Assembly: GCA_018716295.1 (NCBI GenBank)
Contig: DVKC01000041.1
Span: 1 to 64,000 of the forward strand
From: Candidatus Avimuribaculum pullicola
GTDB lineage: Bacteria > Bacteroidota > Bacteroidia > Bacteroidales > Muribaculaceae
Length of the DNA stretch: 64,000 nucleotides
Direction: 5' to 3'
Shown here: positions 51,017 to 59,148 of the stretch, piece by piece
Layout of the letters: every line of letters begins with the position of its first letter
Position numbering within the stretch: the first letter of the stretch is position 1
Notes under the pieces: model-generated
The model's input: only the letters and a program-made list of their open reading frames with translations
Told to the model about the DNA's origin: nothing
Database searches by the model: none
Translations under genes and position numbers: made by a program

Positions 51017-51919
51017 CTAACGGTGCATTGGCATCATGCGCGGAGCCATGGGCATTCCCGGGACGGGTGGTGCTCCATATTGCCTCCGATTGTGGTTGTT
51101 AATAACAGTGTGCAATATTTCATATAATAGCCCGCCAAAATCAATGCCGAATTTGTTGCCGTTGATGTTGATTTGTGGAATGAATATCGGGCGGGTAATC
51201 CATTTGTGGCTGAAAGGGTCGTAATATCGTTGCGCGCCCATTTCCATCGAGAATTTATCGCTCACATCGATGCCCATCGTTACGCCATAGCTCGACCGGT
51301 CCAGATAGGGCATTGCTGCCATCGAGTGGTATAGCCCGCCATTGTGCTGGTAGCTGCCAAATGCGTTGAGCGAGATGCGGTCGCTTAACTTGTAAGATAT
51401 GTTTCCGCTCACGCCATAGTTGTTGTAAAGGCGGTTGTCGAGATGGTATTTGTTGCCGATAATAGAACCTGTGACGGTGAACCGGCCTATTTCTTGCGTT
51501 ACCGAAACTCCACCAGAGGCAATGTTGCCCATTCCAGGGAAAGTGTTCATCGAACTTGTGGCGAAAATCCCCCCTCCTTGCCAAGATGTTATGGCACAAG
51601 CGGCATAGTTTGAGTTTAGGGTAAATTGCCGAGGGAAATTATAGTCAGTCGGACGTGGAACGAAGCCATGGTAATAGTTGAAGTTGCCAGCTGTGGCATT
51701 GGTTGTGGCGGATATCGTGTCGCCAGCTGTCGCACCTTGGCCGGTGGGTTGCATGGCGGGAAGTGCGAGGGTGTAGGGTGGTGAGGTGAAATCGCCGTTA
51801 TGTAGCCGCAACTCGGGTACTTGCAATGGATTTTGGTTGTTGAATTGCATGGCGTTGTCTTGTGCCATTAATGATGGTACAAGTATGAGCAATATCATTG
51901 TCGCTAACCACCTCTTCAT
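51017..51919 (-). CDS. Probable outer-membrane beta-barrel protein, function unknown
   Basis: A protein of about 300 residues with signal peptide (MKRWLATMILLILVPSLMAQ). After a Gln/Asn/Pro-rich segment, alternating strands (GFVPRPTDYNFPRQFTLNSN, GRFTVTGSIIGNKYHL, SGNISYKLSDRISLNAFGSYQHNG, VTMGIDVSDKFSMEMGAQRYYD) fit a small barrel. The last 25 residues are Pro/Met/Arg-rich and look disordered. I recognise no named family. It converges with the ACT gene with 8 nt between stop codons. Confidence 0.75.
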   Translation of the reverse strand: MKRWLATMILLILVPSLMAQDNAMQFNNQNPLQVPELRLHNGDFTSPPYTLALPAMQPTGQGATAGDTISATTNATAGNFNYYHGFVPRPTDYNFPRQFTLNSNYAACAITSWQGGGIFATSSMNTFPGMGNIASGGVSVTQEIGRFTVTGSIIGNKYHLDNRLYNNYGVSGNISYKLSDRISLNAFGSYQHNGGLYHSMAAMPYLDRSSYGVTMGIDVSDKFSMEMGAQRYYDPFSHKWITRPIFIPQININGNKFGIDFGGLLYEILHTVINNHNRRQYGAPPVPGMPMAPRMMPMHR

Positions 51920-51983
51920 TTTCCCTTGTCGATTTTTTTGCAATAATAGTTATTATTTGGCAATGGAATGTGGCATTTAATTA

Positions 51984-52320
51984 GGTTTAACACATGGCTC
52001 TTTCATATTTAAACTCAAATCGTCTTTAAAATAAGCCCTGGAGGGGCTATACCATGCTTAACCGCAGCGTGGAGTGAGCGCAGCGAACGTAACCTGCGGA
52101 AAGGCAAAATACACTAAGCGGCTTCGGAGATGCCGCACTATTGCTACAACTAAAGTACGGCATCTCCGAAGCCGTAGTTCAAGGGGGACAAATACCGCAG
52201 GTTACGTTCGCTGCGCTCACTCCACGCTGCGGTTAAGCATAGTGCAGCCCCTCCAGGGCAATTCTACATCTACTATTACGACCCATTGGAGGGTAAATGA
52301 AAGAGTCGTGGGTTTAACAT
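51984..52320. mobile_element. Large palindromic MITE-like element
   Basis: A nearly perfect inverted repeat: GCCCTGGAGGGGCT (52035-52048) with AGCCCCTCCAGGGC (52246-52259), then TGCTTAACCGCAGCGTGGAG with its complement, CGTAACCTGCGG with CCGCAGGTTACG, and an inner pair GGCTTCGGAGATGCCG/CGGCATCTCCGAAGCC. Outside this, diverged ends at 51985-52004 and 52297-52318 (CTCTTTCAT and its complement) suggest that the element reaches about 337 bp. It has no reading frame. It could form a cruciform and probably moved using a transposase encoded elsewhere. Confidence 0.8.
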
Positions 52321-52433
52321 GACTTTATCGCATCGATGTGAAAAAATGCGGCATGTTATTGAGGGTCAATCCTTCAAACGGTCATTAAATTGCAAAAAGT
52401 AATTAGAAAAAACGGCAAAAATCTAATGGCCGA

Positions 52434-52465
52434 TTTGGGTTGAATGCAAAAAATGTGTAATTTTG
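52434..52465 (+). promoter_or_regulatory. Promoter of rpsU: TTTG-N20-TAATTTTG
   Basis: TTTG at 52434-52437, a 20-bp spacer and TAATTTTG at 52458-52465 match the full consensus. The start codon of rpsU is 258 bp further on, so the transcript has a long leader. Confidence 0.75.
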
Positions 52466-52471
52466 CAGCCG

Positions 52472-52722
52472 TAACTGAGGTTTTTGGTTCTTGGTTGCAC
52501 AGAAATCATTAATAGAGAGGAGGTTGTTTTTTTACTCCAAACGAATAAGACAATTTGTATTTAAGACATATTATCCCCATTCCCTTGAAGTTCCAGCGTT
52601 GCCACATTGCTGGAGGCGGTTGTGCAGATAGTTGCATTACGGTCGCATTGCAAGGGATTCCTCTCACACATTATGTGGTAAATTCATATATAAATAAGTA
52701 AAAATTAAAAAACAGAATAGTT
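52472..52722 (+). promoter_or_regulatory. Long 5' leader of rpsU, possible autoregulatory structure
   Basis: About 250 nt of untranslated RNA between the rpsU promoter and start. GAGAGGA (52515-52521) can pair with TCCTCTC (52659-52665), closing a multi-stem region that includes a GC-rich segment near 52600-52620. No strong Shine-Dalgarno sequence precedes the ATG. Ribosomal protein genes are often controlled by such leaders, and autogenous control of bS21 has been reported in Flavobacteria. The assignment here is inference. Confidence 0.45.
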
Positions 52723-52914
52723 ATGATTATAGTACAAGTAAGAGAAGGCGAGAACATCGAAAGAGCTTTGAAAAAGTTCAAACGTAAATATGAAAAGACT
52801 GGTATCGTAAAGGAATTGCGTGCACGTCAAGCGTTTGAAAAGCCATCGGTAACAAAGCGTAAACGCCTGATGAAAGCTATCTACGTGCAAAAGATGCACC
52901 GCAACGAAGAATAA
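52723..52914 (+). CDS. rpsU: 30S ribosomal protein bS21
   Basis: A 63-residue basic protein (MIIVQVREGENIERALKKFKRKYEKTGIVKELRARQAFEKPSVTKRKR and onward). The N-terminal REGENIERALKKFKRKYEK and the Arg/Lys-rich tail are diagnostic. It binds the 16S rRNA 3' region near the anti-Shine-Dalgarno and, in Bacteroidota, helps to mask it. The unit is monocistronic, with its own promoter, leader and strong terminator. Confidence 0.97.
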   Translation: MIIVQVREGENIERALKKFKRKYEKTGIVKELRARQAFEKPSVTKRKRLMKAIYVQKMHRNEE

Positions 52915-52938
52915 TCTTCATAGATAACAACTTATACT

Positions 52939-52979
52939 TTGGGGCAAGAGGCAAATGTGCTTCTCGCCCCAATTTTTTT
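52939..52979 (+). terminator. Rho-independent terminator of rpsU
   Basis: TTGGGGC pairs with GCCCCAA (52939-52945 and 52966-52972), with further inner pairs (AAGAG with CTTCT-like bases, GCA with TGC), followed by a run of seven T. Confidence 0.85.
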
Positions 52980-53090
52980 GCGCATGTCAGCCGTCAGCCC
53001 AAACTTCGTGCTTGAGAAAGACAGGGTAATATCACAAATGGGGTGCCTTTTGGAGTGTGCCATGCTTGCAGAGCGGGAAGTGAAAAAATA

Positions 53091-53121
53091 AAGGCTACAC
53101 GAAATCGCATCGCATAGCCTT
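53091..53121. terminator. Possible bidirectional terminator
   Basis: AAGGCTA (53091-53097) pairs with TAGCCTT (53115-53121); A-rich and T-rich runs flank both sides, so on the minus strand it is followed by TATTTTTTC. It would end a leftward transcript starting near 53793. Confidence 0.5.
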
Positions 53122-53793
53122 AGGAAAAAAATAGTATGAATAAAATGTGGTATTAGGGTTAACTCTTTTTAAGATATGCGAGGTTCGGAAATTTCCGTTT
53201 GCCATCGCTATCTTGGATAGGAGGACTTTATGTATCACAATACCAAAAAATATAATTCTCAATAAAATAAAATCTTCCAAAATCGCGAAGCCTTCAATCA
53301 TTTGTATATCTCAATATATACACACCACTTGCACGACTGGAAAATTCTGTTGTCCGTCAGTGAATTTCCCTTTCAGGAAGGTTCACCATTTTTTGCAAGC
53401 CATCACAGGATGTATTTCCTGAAATGCCATGGTGGCATGGCTGCAAAAAGTCACAAATTTCATTTTTTTTACGGCTGCTTATGCGAGCCTATGCTCATGC
53501 GGCAGTCGTTTTCTCGCATTTTAGGAACTCGGGCATTGCCACATAGCCTTGCCTACGAGCTGCCAATAATGCGGCGTTTGGATGATAAGCGTGAGTAGGT
53601 AAAACCTTGCACTTAAACATCGTTGTTGAATTACTGTAATTTCCCATAGTTTCTCTAAATTATGGGCGGAACCTTTCGGTTCACCCCTAAAACAATCTTT
53701 TTAAAAACCTTCGTAATTACTATTGCAATTCCCTTGCCAAACTGTTTTAGCACTCAGGGAATGCGCGGTTCAATTCTCTATTTCTGTCTTTTG
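53122..53793 (-). other. Region without a recognised gene, transcribed leftward from a good promoter
   Basis: Between the SDR gene and the rpsU terminator there is no convincing protein frame on either strand (short frames of 68-105 codons lack family features or a signal peptide). Hairpins include GGCGGAACC with GGTTCACC (53665-53685) and GCCATGGTGGCATGGC (about 53429-53444). With the minus-strand promoter at 53831-53800 and a terminator at 53091-53121, a non-coding RNA of up to about 700 nt is possible. I see no tRNA, tmRNA, RNase P or SRP signature. Confidence 0.35.
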
Positions 53794-53799
53794 GTTACG

Positions 53800-53831
53800 C
53801 AAAGGTACAGTTTTTTCCGAAAAAATGCAAT
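53800..53831 (-). promoter_or_regulatory. Minus-strand promoter ATTG-N20-TACCTTTG with no clear gene downstream
   Basis: On the minus strand: ATTG at 53831-53828, a 20-bp spacer, then TACCTTTG at 53807-53800, a full -7 match. It lies just after the SDR gene stop on the same strand, and no recognised gene follows. Confidence 0.55.
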
Positions 53832-53887
53832 TTGCAGTGTGAAAAAATGCCAAAAAACGGCATATCTGTTGCATTTTTTTATACAGT

Positions 53888-54631
53888 TTAGTGCTTGGCA
53901 GTTTTTAGTGACATGCGTTTCCATACGCAGCGGGGAAGCAGCCGCCAGAAGAACACGAGCACTGCGTATGGCCAGTTGATGATGGCTACTCGCCGCTTGT
54001 GTGCGATGGCGCGGCGTATGGCACGTGCGGTGTATTCGGCCGAGAGCTGCATAGGGTAGTGGTTGCCATCGTCGAGCAGCGGCGTGTTGACAAATCCAGG
54101 GCGCAAGTCGGTGATTGACACGTTGACATGCTGCGTGTGTGCCAATTGTTCGATGGCTGTCAGGTAACACCATTGGTAACGTTTAGTGGCACTGTAGGAG
54201 GCGGCGATGCCAATACCACGAGTGCCGGCTATTGAGGTAATCGCGGCTATTTGCCCAGGCGTGCCTGTGGCTTTGAAGTAGTTGTAGGCGGCATCTATCA
54301 TCATTGTGAACCCTTTCACGTTGGTGTCGATTGTAAGCCGCTCTATGGCAGGGTCAAGCGATGGGTTTTGCTTGCCTGTGCCAGAGGAAAGCAAGAAAAT
54401 GTCCATTCCGCCCATGTCGGCGATAAGTTGGTCAAGGCGTTGTGCTGCGTCGTCGGCTGTTACATCGATGGTTGCGGTGTGGACTCGCCCAGGTGCCATG
54501 TCCTTCAGTGTTTCGAGGCGGTCGGCACGGCGGGCAGCAACGCCCACTATCCATTGACCGCTCATTATATATTGTGATGCAAGGCTGTGGCCAATGCCCG
54601 ATGATGCGCCTATGATGACGATGCGTTTCAT
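53888..54631 (-). CDS. Short-chain dehydrogenase/reductase (SDR)
   Basis: A 247-residue Rossmann-fold oxidoreductase: the NAD(P)-binding GASSGIGHSLA at residues 8-18 (TGxxxGxG variant), DVTADDA near 57, the catalytic Ser region AAITSIAGTRG and the catalytic YSATK motif (Tyr and Lys near 153 and 157). The C-terminus is hydrophobic (PYAVLVFFWRLLPR). It reduces or oxidises an unknown carbonyl or alcohol. It starts 15 nt after the DUF6048 gene, so they are likely one operon. Confidence 0.92.
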   Translation of the reverse strand: MKRIVIIGASSGIGHSLASQYIMSGQWIVGVAARRADRLETLKDMAPGRVHTATIDVTADDAAQRLDQLIADMGGMDIFLLSSGTGKQNPSLDPAIERLTIDTNVKGFTMMIDAAYNYFKATGTPGQIAAITSIAGTRGIGIAASYSATKRYQWCYLTAIEQLAHTQHVNVSITDLRPGFVNTPLLDDGNHYPMQLSAEYTARAIRRAIAHKRRVAIINWPYAVLVFFWRLLPRCVWKRMSLKTAKH

Positions 54632-54646
54632 GACTGTGTCGAATGC

Positions 54647-55597
54647 TTAATTAGAGCCTGGCCCGGGTATTACGACAGGACGTGAGCCAGTGGCTGGGGA
54701 ATTGATAGGTTCTCCGGTATAGGCGTTCTTGCCTTTGTCATCGTCGCGTGGCCACTTGTCGCTGTTTAGAGGCAATGTATAGTAAATCGACATTCCTGCC
54801 GATATTGCCGAGCCGCGAGTGCCATAGCCTGGTATATACCAAGGGTCGCCCGATGGGTTTGACTTGTAGTTGAACAAGAAATGATATTTGAGAGTCCAGC
54901 CAGCCGACCAGTTTTTATACAACTTTATGTGCATGGCCACGACAAGCTCGCCCCACAGCGCATGTGATTTAAGCCCGTCGATGTTCAGACTGTTGTTTTC
55001 TTGCCAATAGCTGTTGTTTATGGAAATGTCGTTGATGCTGTACTTGAAATTGCTATAGCCGAGCCTGAAACCCACGAGTGCCATGTAGTCGGGTTTGTTG
55101 TTATATTTGAAATTATAGCCGCAACCTATTTTCCCGTATAATGCCATGTCGCCCTTGTAGGTGTAATTTTTCTCTTCAGGGGTGTTGTTGGCCGAGCCAA
55201 TGCCAAGTTCCACTATGGGCACGATGCGATTCCACAGGCTAAGTTCGGCCGAGAAGTCAATGCCCCCATATTTTTGTCCGAGCAGCCGCATCACAGGATC
55301 CCACACGTTGGCCCCTATTGTCACGCTTGTAAGCAACGGGTATTTCATGCGTGTGATTTTGATGGTGTCGTTCATCATTGCAGCCACAGTGTCGGGCAAA
55401 ATGGTGTCGCCCACCATTACCAATCCCTTTTGCTTCAGTTCGGCAATTTTTGCATCATTTTCTTTAGAAGTCATCACCTTGTTGGTCGATGGCTTCACAG
55501 GTGTTATGCGCCTTTGGGCCACTATGGGCAACAAGCAGCACGCCGCCATTACGATGGCGACGAGCCTTGTCAGTGTGTGGCTTGTGATGAATTTCAT
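54647..55597 (-). CDS. DUF6048-like outer-membrane protein
   Basis: A protein of about 316 residues with signal peptide (ending LLPIVAQ). After a charged N-terminal region, the body shows strands of a beta-barrel: MKYPLLTSVTIGANVWDPVMRLLGQKYGG, DFSAELSLWNRIVPIVELGIG, DMALYGKIGCGYNFKYN and YMALVGFRLGYSNFKYS. This pattern recalls the DUF6048 family of Bacteroidota; function unknown. A -7 box at 55650-55643 lies inside the longer frame, fixing the start at 55597. The SDR gene follows after 15 nt. Confidence 0.75.
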   Translation of the reverse strand: MKFITSHTLTRLVAIVMAACCLLPIVAQRRITPVKPSTNKVMTSKENDAKIAELKQKGLVMVGDTILPDTVAAMMNDTIKITRMKYPLLTSVTIGANVWDPVMRLLGQKYGGIDFSAELSLWNRIVPIVELGIGSANNTPEEKNYTYKGDMALYGKIGCGYNFKYNNKPDYMALVGFRLGYSNFKYSINDISINNSYWQENNSLNIDGLKSHALWGELVVAMHIKLYKNWSAGWTLKYHFLFNYKSNPSGDPWYIPGYGTRGSAISAGMSIYYTLPLNSDKWPRDDDKGKNAYTGEPINSPATGSRPVVIPGPGSN

Positions 55598-55642
55598 TGT
55601 ATAGCGTGTCAAATCTATTGCCGTGCTGGAATTTCGGCACTG

Positions 55643-55650
55643 CAAAGATA
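55643..55650 (-). promoter_or_regulatory. -7 box TATCTTTG of the DUF6048-SDR operon
   Basis: A full TAnnTTTG match on the minus strand, 45 bp upstream of the ATG at 55597. It supports the shorter start of the DUF6048-like gene. Confidence 0.55.
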
Positions 55651-55773
55651 GTGCAAGGAGAGCGCAATACAAAAAAACAACTTGTTGATTTTTTTGTATT
55701 GCCGAGCCGCCGCCTGTCTTATCAAAAGATAAGACGAGGCGGGCGCAGTGGCGTGTGCTGGTTTTATGCCTGT

Positions 55774-57351
55774 TTACAGGGTTTCATCGGGCCATGGACA
55801 CAGTTTGCCTGTTGATTTGAACGAGGGGCGTTGTGCGTCACGTTCTCGCAGGTATTGCGACAATTCGGTGGCAAGTGCTTTTACAACCTCCGGGTTGTTG
55901 GCTGCAATGTCGTTTTGCTCGCCGATGTCGTTGGCTGTGTCATATAGCCGCAAACGACCTGTTTCCCAAGTGTAGATAAGATGGTAGTTGCCTTTCAGTA
56001 TAGCCGAGTATGCACCATAACCTTCTTCGGTGTTTTGTGTTTCGCCCCATAGGTTGGGGAAGTGCCACACAAGTGGACGTTGCACGTCGGAGGTGTCACC
56101 TCGCAAGGTTTGAACGAAGCTGATGCCATCGATTGTCTGATGGGTTTCATAGTTTTCAATGCCAGCCATGTCGAGGATGGTGGGATAGAAATCTTCAATT
56201 ATGACACGTTGCGTTGTAGTAGTGCCGCCTTGTGTCACGCCAGGCCAGTAAACCATCATCGGCTCACGCACACCGCCCATGAATGCCGACCCTTTTCCTG
56301 CGCGAGCAGGGTAGTTCTGGTCGCGATTGGCAGTGCCTTGCCGCACATTGTTGAGGGCTTGTCCTCCGTTGTCCGACATGAACAGTATGATAGTGTTTTG
56401 TGCTACCTCGGGTTGTGATTGCAAGAAGTCGAGCAGGTCGCCGAGGCTCTTGTCCATCCCCTCGACAAGGGCTGCATATCGTGCTTCGCTTGATTTGAGC
56501 GTGTCGTTTAATTGCTCGTCTTGCTTGCCTAAGTAATTGCCAACGAAACGCTTGTCCTCACTGTAAGGCGAATGCACTGCGTAGTGCGACATGTACAAGA
56601 AGAATGGTTGCCCTGCGGCGATTGACGTTTTCATTGCCTCAATGGCTTCGATTGTAAGGGCTTCGGTAAGGAAGATGTCGGTGCCGTGGTATTTTTCGAG
56701 GCCTTCGACCGCAAATTTTGAACCTGCACCGAAGTTTTCAGTCCCCAAGTAGCTTCCAGGAGCTCCGTTTGGGCCACCGCCGATGTTTACATCAAAACCC
56801 ATTGTCGATGGGTCGGCACCAGGTGTGGTGCGAGCACCGAAGTGCGCTTTGCCACAATGGATTGTGTAATAGCCATTGTCGTGTAGCACCTGTGGCAACG
56901 AGGTGATGGGGGTGGCATTGGCTGTATTGTGTGGAGATTTCACCGTGTCGGGCTGTATTCCGTTGTAGTTCCATTCGGGGAGGGCGAGTACGTCGCTTTG
57001 TGCGTCGGTCTGGGTGTTATATTCGAGAGTCCAGTTGGTCACACGGTGGCGAGATGCGTTCATGCCCGATAACAGGCTGCACCGTGTGGGCGATGAAATG
57101 GCACAAGCGTATGCCTCGGTGAATTTCACACCCATCTGTGCGAGCCGTTCCATGTTGGGTGTGTTGTAGCGGCGGTTGAGCGGCGTGGTGTCGTTGTAGA
57201 ATGGTACAGAAGTGTCTTGCCACCCCATGTCATCTACAAGGAACAGCACGATGTTGGGGCGTGCTGTTTGTTGTGCCTGTTGGTTGCAACTGCAAGCCAT
57301 CGACAGGGTGGCTATTCCTCCAATCGAGGAGAGTAAGATATTGTTTCGCAT
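55774..57351 (-). CDS. S1 family sulfatase, Ser-type, lipoprotein
   Basis: A 525-residue sulfatase with a lipoprotein signal (MACSCNQ). The metal site begins NIVLFLVDDMGWQDTS (about 33-48). The formylglycine motif is S86-S-P-T-R90, followed by CSLLSG; Ser in place of Cys means maturation by an anaerobic sulfatase-maturing radical SAM enzyme, not seen in this window. Further conserved pieces are GKAHFG, FFLYMSHYAVHSPY and FMSDNGG. It removes sulfate from a glycan or other sulfate ester. It starts 12 nt after the small membrane protein of the E1/E2/JAMM operon, so it may be co-transcribed with it. Confidence 0.93.
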   Translation of the reverse strand: MRNNILLSSIGGIATLSMACSCNQQAQQTARPNIVLFLVDDMGWQDTSVPFYNDTTPLNRRYNTPNMERLAQMGVKFTEAYACAISSPTRCSLLSGMNASRHRVTNWTLEYNTQTDAQSDVLALPEWNYNGIQPDTVKSPHNTANATPITSLPQVLHDNGYYTIHCGKAHFGARTTPGADPSTMGFDVNIGGGPNGAPGSYLGTENFGAGSKFAVEGLEKYHGTDIFLTEALTIEAIEAMKTSIAAGQPFFLYMSHYAVHSPYSEDKRFVGNYLGKQDEQLNDTLKSSEARYAALVEGMDKSLGDLLDFLQSQPEVAQNTIILFMSDNGGQALNNVRQGTANRDQNYPARAGKGSAFMGGVREPMMVYWPGVTQGGTTTTQRVIIEDFYPTILDMAGIENYETHQTIDGISFVQTLRGDTSDVQRPLVWHFPNLWGETQNTEEGYGAYSAILKGNYHLIYTWETGRLRLYDTANDIGEQNDIAANNPEVVKALATELSQYLRERDAQRPSFKSTGKLCPWPDETL

Positions 57352-57363
57352 AGATTGAATTAG

Positions 57364-57816
57364 TTAAAAGAATACTGCCAGTAGCACGATGCCTACAATT
57401 GTTGCCAACAGCGAGTAAATGTTCCAGAATATGAACCTGATTCCCAATAGCACGTATCCGAGTACTGTGCTCAGGAGTCCGATAATTGCAAAAACTATGT
57501 ATCCGATAATAAAGGCACCAATGATGCAGAGTACGCCATCAAATACGCCACCGTTGACAAACGACATTATGACCCATATTGCCAATGCTATTACTGTGAT
57601 GACACTTGCTGCGACAGTCACCCAGTCGGTGATGTCTTCGATGCGGTCGGCAATCCAGTCGCCAATGTCGGCAACCCAGTCATTTAGCCTTTCCCACCAG
57701 TTATATGTGGGTGCGCTATAGGATTGTGTTGGCGGGGTATAAGTGCTGCGCCGGGTGTCGGGCAGTGGGCGTGCCCTGTTGAGAATAATATTCCCGTGTT
57801 CGTCCATTCGTGCCAT
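57364..57816 (-). CDS. Small multi-TM protein of the ubiquitin-like operon
   Basis: A 150-residue protein. The first 45 residues are hydrophilic and Pro/Tyr-rich; then comes a Trp/Asp-rich amphipathic helix (WWERLNDWVADIGDWIADRIEDITDW) and about four hydrophobic segments to the C-terminus (VAASVITVIALAIWVIM, GVLCIIGAFIIGYIVFAIIGLL, VLGYVLLGIRFIFWNIY, SLLATIVGIVLLAVFF). No family is recognised. It lies 6 nt after the E1-like gene, so it is part of that system; it may anchor it to the membrane, act as effector, or be a substrate (all inference). Confidence 0.75.
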   Translation of the reverse strand: MARMDEHGNIILNRARPLPDTRRSTYTPPTQSYSAPTYNWWERLNDWVADIGDWIADRIEDITDWVTVAASVITVIALAIWVIMSFVNGGVFDGVLCIIGAFIIGYIVFAIIGLLSTVLGYVLLGIRFIFWNIYSLLATIVGIVLLAVFF

Positions 57817-57822
57817 AGTGCA

Positions 57823-59148
57823 TCAATCTTTGTTCTTGTAAGGGACTATAATGCTTGTAGTTACTTGTAACGGATATGTGAAAATAGCGGCTTGTTCGCC
57901 TCCGATGTCGGTGTTGTTGGTGTTGCACACCAGCGTGTATTGTGTCAGGTGTGGTATGAGCCGTTGTGTATATTCGGGATTGTCGCGGTTGAGCAGGTCA
58001 AGGGCCATTTTTATGGCGATGATTGTCACGAAATTCACATCGGCCGATATGCCGGGTTCGAAGCTCACTTTTGCCAAATCCTCTTCGGTGGTGTAGAATC
58101 GGCGGTTTTGCGTCACGCGTCCCGATACGTATCCCACTGCGTCGAGGAAGTCGTCGTAGGTCGGTTGCCCTTGTGGAAGGCAATAGAAGATTTCGCCGGC
58201 AAATGCCCTCTCCCAGCAGCCTACCGACATGAAAGGCATTCCAGCCTCGACCGACAACTGGCATGCGTAGAGGTCGCCCTCGCGGTTGTCGGCACCGCCG
58301 ATAGCTATCGACGAGCTGCCGCAAAATGCGATAACCTCGTCGCGGTCAACTTCTTGTATCATGCAATTCTTCTTCACCACCTTGGCGTATGGATTGATTT
58401 GCAATATGCGGTCGGCCACGGCATCGGTCTTGTAGCGTCCCACATCGTAAATTCCGCATTGGTGGCGGCAGATGTTGTGGTAGCCGAATATGTCGTTGTC
58501 AACCAGCATGAATCGTCCCACGCCAGCCTTGGCAAGCTCTACAGCCACAAGGCTGCCCACCGAGCCGCACCCTATTAGCAGCGCGCCCTTGTCGAGCATT
58601 ATCGACGATTCGAGTATGCCTGTGTTGCGCGAGAACACATCGAGCTTGAGCGAATATGCCTCGGTTTTCACCTCGATGAATGTTTTGCATTGTATTATGT
58701 GCAAAGCATCGTTTTCCCAGTAGCCTACGACACGGTCTTCGCGGTTCCACCAGTCGGCTATTTCCTTGGCAGTATCTTCGTTGCCAAGCAGTGTCGCCAA
58801 CTTGGCTTCGATTTCTTGGCGCGAGGCTCTGCTGGCGGTCGCTTCAGCTGCTTTCCTGTTTTTGACCGCAGCTTGGAAGCGTTCGGCGGCAGTGAGGTTC
58901 TTGTCGATTTTCACGTCAAGCAATTCTACCTTTTGCTGCAGCGCGGCGAAAATATTCACAGGGACAATGCATCCCACCACTTCTACTCTCGATTGGTCGA
59001 TGTTGGCATCGGCCGGCGTGATGTTGAAGTAGTTGGAATTTTCGACGTAGTAGCCGGTAAGCATTGTTATGCCATATTGCTTTCCTGCCGTGGTCAAGTC
59101 GGCAGGAAGCAATATGCGGGGTTCGGGACGTTTCTTAGATATTTCCAT
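57823..59148 (-). CDS. ThiF/E1-like adenylyltransferase of a ubiquitin-like system
   Basis: A 441-residue protein. The N-terminal 180 residues are unassigned and include an Ala/Lys/Glu-rich helix (about 85-120). The Rossmann ATP-binding core follows: GALLIGCGSVGSLVAVELAKAG (glycine loop 193-198), FMLVDNDIFGYHNICRHQC (Asp217/Asp219, then N-x-x-R-H) and AIGGADNREGD. A candidate thiol-transfer Cys is C311 in MSVGCWERAFAGE. E1-like enzymes adenylate the C-terminus of a ubiquitin-like protein. Its start overlaps the JAMM gene by 14 nt, and the E2-like gene is upstream, so the three work together. Confidence 0.88.
   Translation of the reverse strand: MEISKKRPEPRILLPADLTTAGKQYGITMLTGYYVENSNYFNITPADANIDQSRVEVVGCIVPVNIFAALQQKVELLDVKIDKNLTAAERFQAAVKNRKAAEATASRASRQEIEAKLATLLGNEDTAKEIADWWNREDRVVGYWENDALHIIQCKTFIEVKTEAYSLKLDVFSRNTGILESSIMLDKGALLIGCGSVGSLVAVELAKAGVGRFMLVDNDIFGYHNICRHQCGIYDVGRYKTDAVADRILQINPYAKVVKKNCMIQEVDRDEVIAFCGSSSIAIGGADNREGDLYACQLSVEAGMPFMSVGCWERAFAGEIFYCLPQGQPTYDDFLDAVGYVSGRVTQNRRFYTTEEDLAKVSFEPGISADVNFVTIIAIKMALDLLNRDNPEYTQRLIPHLTQYTLVCNTNNTDIGGEQAAIFTYPLQVTTSIIVPYKNKD

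Noticed and set aside
53095-53301. Minus-strand 68-codon frame
   Set aside because: Hydrophobic and Ile/Phe-rich as expected for AT-rich DNA; it overlaps a terminator hairpin and has no family match that I recognise.
53700-53790. Possible tRNA (GGTTCAATTCTCT resembles a T-loop)
   Set aside because: The flanking bases do not form T-stem, anticodon or acceptor stems.
53302-53979. Two plus-strand frames (53302-53598 and 53662-53979) as genes
   Set aside because: Neither has a promoter at the right distance or a known domain. The second overlaps the 3' end of the SDR gene and a minus-strand promoter.
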